The translations under genes were made by a program, and so were the position numbers. DNA of 7,636 nt from an uncultured bacterium (GTDB lineage: Bacteria; Bacteroidota; Bacteroidia; Bacteroidales; Muribaculaceae), in contig CAMHGU010000107.1 of assembly GCA_946184715.1 (NCBI GenBank), positions 1 to 7,636 of the forward strand, written 5' to 3'. Shown in pieces: positions 6,207-7,636 of this stretch; within the stretch, counting starts at the first letter, position 1; each line of letters opens with the position of its first letter. The notes under the pieces were generated by a model that did no database searches, had not been told where the DNA came from, and saw only the letters and a list, made by a program, of their open reading frames with translations.

Positions 6207-7636
6207 ATGAGCGCAACATTAGCTTCTATCAAAACATCAGGCTATCATATTATTGATACTGAAATAGTTATCCCTAATTCTATAACAATCGGATCTGATA
6301 GCACATTACATTTCTGTGGAGGATCACTGAAGAATGAAACAGGTGCTCCTATTATACTAACAGGCAACAATGTGACTATTGAGGCTGGGGCATATCAAAT
6401 TTTTAACGGCGACTTCGTTTTTCGTTCTTCGTCCGGAACCTATTCTTGGATAATGGAGCGGGCCTATCCGCAGTGGTTCGGTGCAAAGGATTGCTCAGTG
6501 ACGGCAAGAGCTGCTTATGAAAAAGCGAAAAATAGCGACCCGACCGGAATGATTGACCTCCAAACCTTGCCCGATGCATCAGCGGCTATCAATGCGGCTA
6601 TTCAGCTCAAACAGAAGGGTGAAGTGTTTATCCCTCGCGGTTGGTACAAAATCAGCAAGTTTATTAATGTGTTGCCGGGCATTCAGCTAAGAGGAGAAGC
6701 TGTTAACGACAGCGGCTTCTCACAATATGGCACTATGCTATTCCCGTGGCGCTCTAACGAGTCTGTGCCGAGCACATTGTCCTATCTGAGAACGGACGGG
6801 TCTTGGAGACATTGTAAGACCACAGACTTCGATTGGCCCTTGCACAACCACCAGTGCAATTGGTACAACAATGGGCATTTCCTGTCGGAAGCAAAAGAGA
6901 CGGGGTATATGGTGCTGGTAAACATTGACTCCGATGCCAATCAGTGCTCATTGTATTACGATGCCAATTCACAATACCCTAAGCAGATACGTTATCGCGC
7001 AATCAAAAGGTTCTCACCGCCCGAGACAGAAATCAGCAACATTTGTTTTATTGACCTTAACTGGCTGAGGACTATTAATTTCAAGGAAGAAGATTTCCCC
7101 GAAGGCACTCCCGATTGGCAAAAGGAGAAACATAAATACCATCCGCTTGTGGGATCGAATGACTGTCGCTTTATGCGTTGCATACTCGCCGCATACACAT
7201 TAAAGCTTAGCAATGTCCGATTCTGTGGATTCTGCCAAGCCCTTGATATGCTTGATAAAGTTTACAACGATCCCAATGATCCCGAAGTTTGCGCCGATGA
7301 GCGCCTTATTGACCACTGCAATTTCCACCCTCCATATTTCAATCCCTATAGTGGGTTCGGGATTTACAACGATTATACCCCTGACTACATCAGCCAACTA
7401 TTCCTTGAGAAGCTCTACGCTTTCGACCTGGGATGCTGGGGCGATGCTATGATGTTCTATGGCAATCACATCGTAGATTTCTGCGAGAACATCGGGGCTC
7501 TACACCTGCGATGCTGCAATGGTGGAAGCATCACCGACAATATTCTCAACTCCGACGTGCTGATAGAAATTTGTCACGGAATAGATATCACATCCAATCA
7601 TTTCGAATATGGAGCCAATCTGACCATAGCCAGCTC
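6207..7636 (+). CDS. Right-handed parallel beta-helix protein, pectate-lyase-3/tailspike-like (3' end outside window)
   Basis: From the ATG at 6207 the frame is open to the window end (476 complete codons, no stop). Residues about 12-75 form short strand repeats with a TLHFCGGSLKN turn and IFNGDFVF. Next is YPQWFGAKD (87-95), then DASAAINAAIQ (123-133), GEVFIPRGWYKIS (138-150) and LPGIQLRGEA (156-165). This series matches the start of pectate-lyase-3 superfamily beta-helices ('WFGAkgDG..D.t.AiqaAi', 'v.iP.G.Y.is', 'G..L.G'), although the usual GDGVTD after WFGA is replaced. After an insert (about 170-310), helix coils return at about 420-476 (SITDNILNSD, GIDITSNHFEYG). There is no signal peptide and about 17 cysteines, odd for an exported Bacteroidales enzyme. 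From memory, the GGS turn plus WFGA layout is common in Bacteroides phage tail proteins and GH28-related proteins; catalysis cannot be judged. It starts 6 nt after the LRR stop with only a distant AAGGA (6183-6187) as a possible ribosome site. Confidence 0.75.
   Translation, partial: MSATLASIKTSGYHIIDTEIVIPNSITIGSDSTLHFCGGSLKNETGAPIILTGNNVTIEAGAYQIFNGDFVFRSSSGTYSWIMERAYPQWFGAKDCSVTARAAYEKAKNSDPTGMIDLQTLPDASAAINAAIQLKQKGEVFIPRGWYKISKFINVLPGIQLRGEAVNDSGFSQYGTMLFPWRSNESVPSTLSYLRTDGSWRHCKTTDFDWPLHNHQCNWYNNGHFLSEAKETGYMVLVNIDSDANQCSLYYDANSQYPKQIRYRAIKRFSPPETEISNICFIDLNWLRTINFKEEDFPEGTPDWQKEKHKYHPLVGSNDCRFMRCILAAYTLKLSNVRFCGFCQALDMLDKVYNDPNDPEVCADERLIDHCNFHPPYFNPYSGFGIYNDYTPDYISQLFLEKLYAFDLGCWGDAMMFYGNHIVDFCENIGALHLRCCNGGSITDNILNSDVLIEICHGIDITSNHFEYGANLTIAS

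Noticed and set aside
6754..7452. Several 65-79 codon frames on both strands within the last gene
   Set aside because: They overlap the beta-helix frame, which stays open from 6207 to the window end and has family motifs; none of the small frames has recognisable motifs.
1..7636. CRISPR array, tRNA, rRNA, insertion sequence, toxin-antitoxin pair or anti-phage defence cassette
   Set aside because: I saw no spaced repeats, cloverleaf, transposase motifs, inverted terminal repeats or small paired genes; the HIRAN fragment alone is not enough to claim a defence system.

Overview
The window looks like a chromosomal segment of a gut-type Bacteroidales bacterium (Bacteroides, Prevotella or Muribaculaceae-like; the genus cannot be fixed from this sequence). 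The reasons are two promoters of the Bacteroidetes type (-7 box TAnnTTTG, one with a perfect TTG 19 bp upstream), little or no Shine-Dalgarno sequence, a BspA-like LRR surface protein with a short T9SS-like C-terminal tail, and a murein-peptide operon of a type I recall from Bacteroides.

Layout. At 1-222 (+) is the 3' end of a gene whose product ends in a HIRAN-like domain. A stem-loop at 249-284 lies between it and the convergent operon, and can terminate both. The minus-strand operon at 308-4043 reads, in transcription order: a secreted transglutaminase-like protein, a secreted NlpC/P60 endopeptidase of the YkfC type, and an enolase-superfamily dipeptide epimerase of the L-Ala-D/L-Glu type. 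The gaps are 10 and 39 bp, so the genes are almost certainly cotranscribed. A 192-bp divergent intergenic region (4044-4235, the longest gene-free stretch) carries promoters for both directions. To its right, on the plus strand, are a 654-aa exported LRR protein and, 6 nt after its stop, an open reading frame of at least 476 codons that runs off the window. This last gene encodes a right-handed beta-helix (pectate-lyase-3-like) protein.

How the genes may work together. The NlpC/P60 enzyme should release L-Ala-D-Glu from murein peptides by cutting the D-Glu/diamino-acid bond. The epimerase would convert this to L-Ala-L-Glu, which ordinary peptidases can degrade. The transglutaminase-like protein may be an additional peptide-cleaving or transpeptidating enzyme. 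All three start with an export signal, and the epimerase carries a Tat-like one, so this pathway may run outside the cytoplasm, unlike the cytosolic YkfB and YcjG enzymes.

The right-hand part is accessory in character. The LRR gene is a compositional mosaic, with GC-rich ends and an AT-rich centre. The beta-helix gene begins AT-rich, has no signal peptide and is rich in cysteine, features that fit a phage-tailspike-like origin as well as a carbohydrate-active enzyme. I see no CRISPR array, tRNA, rRNA, insertion sequence or complete new defence system.
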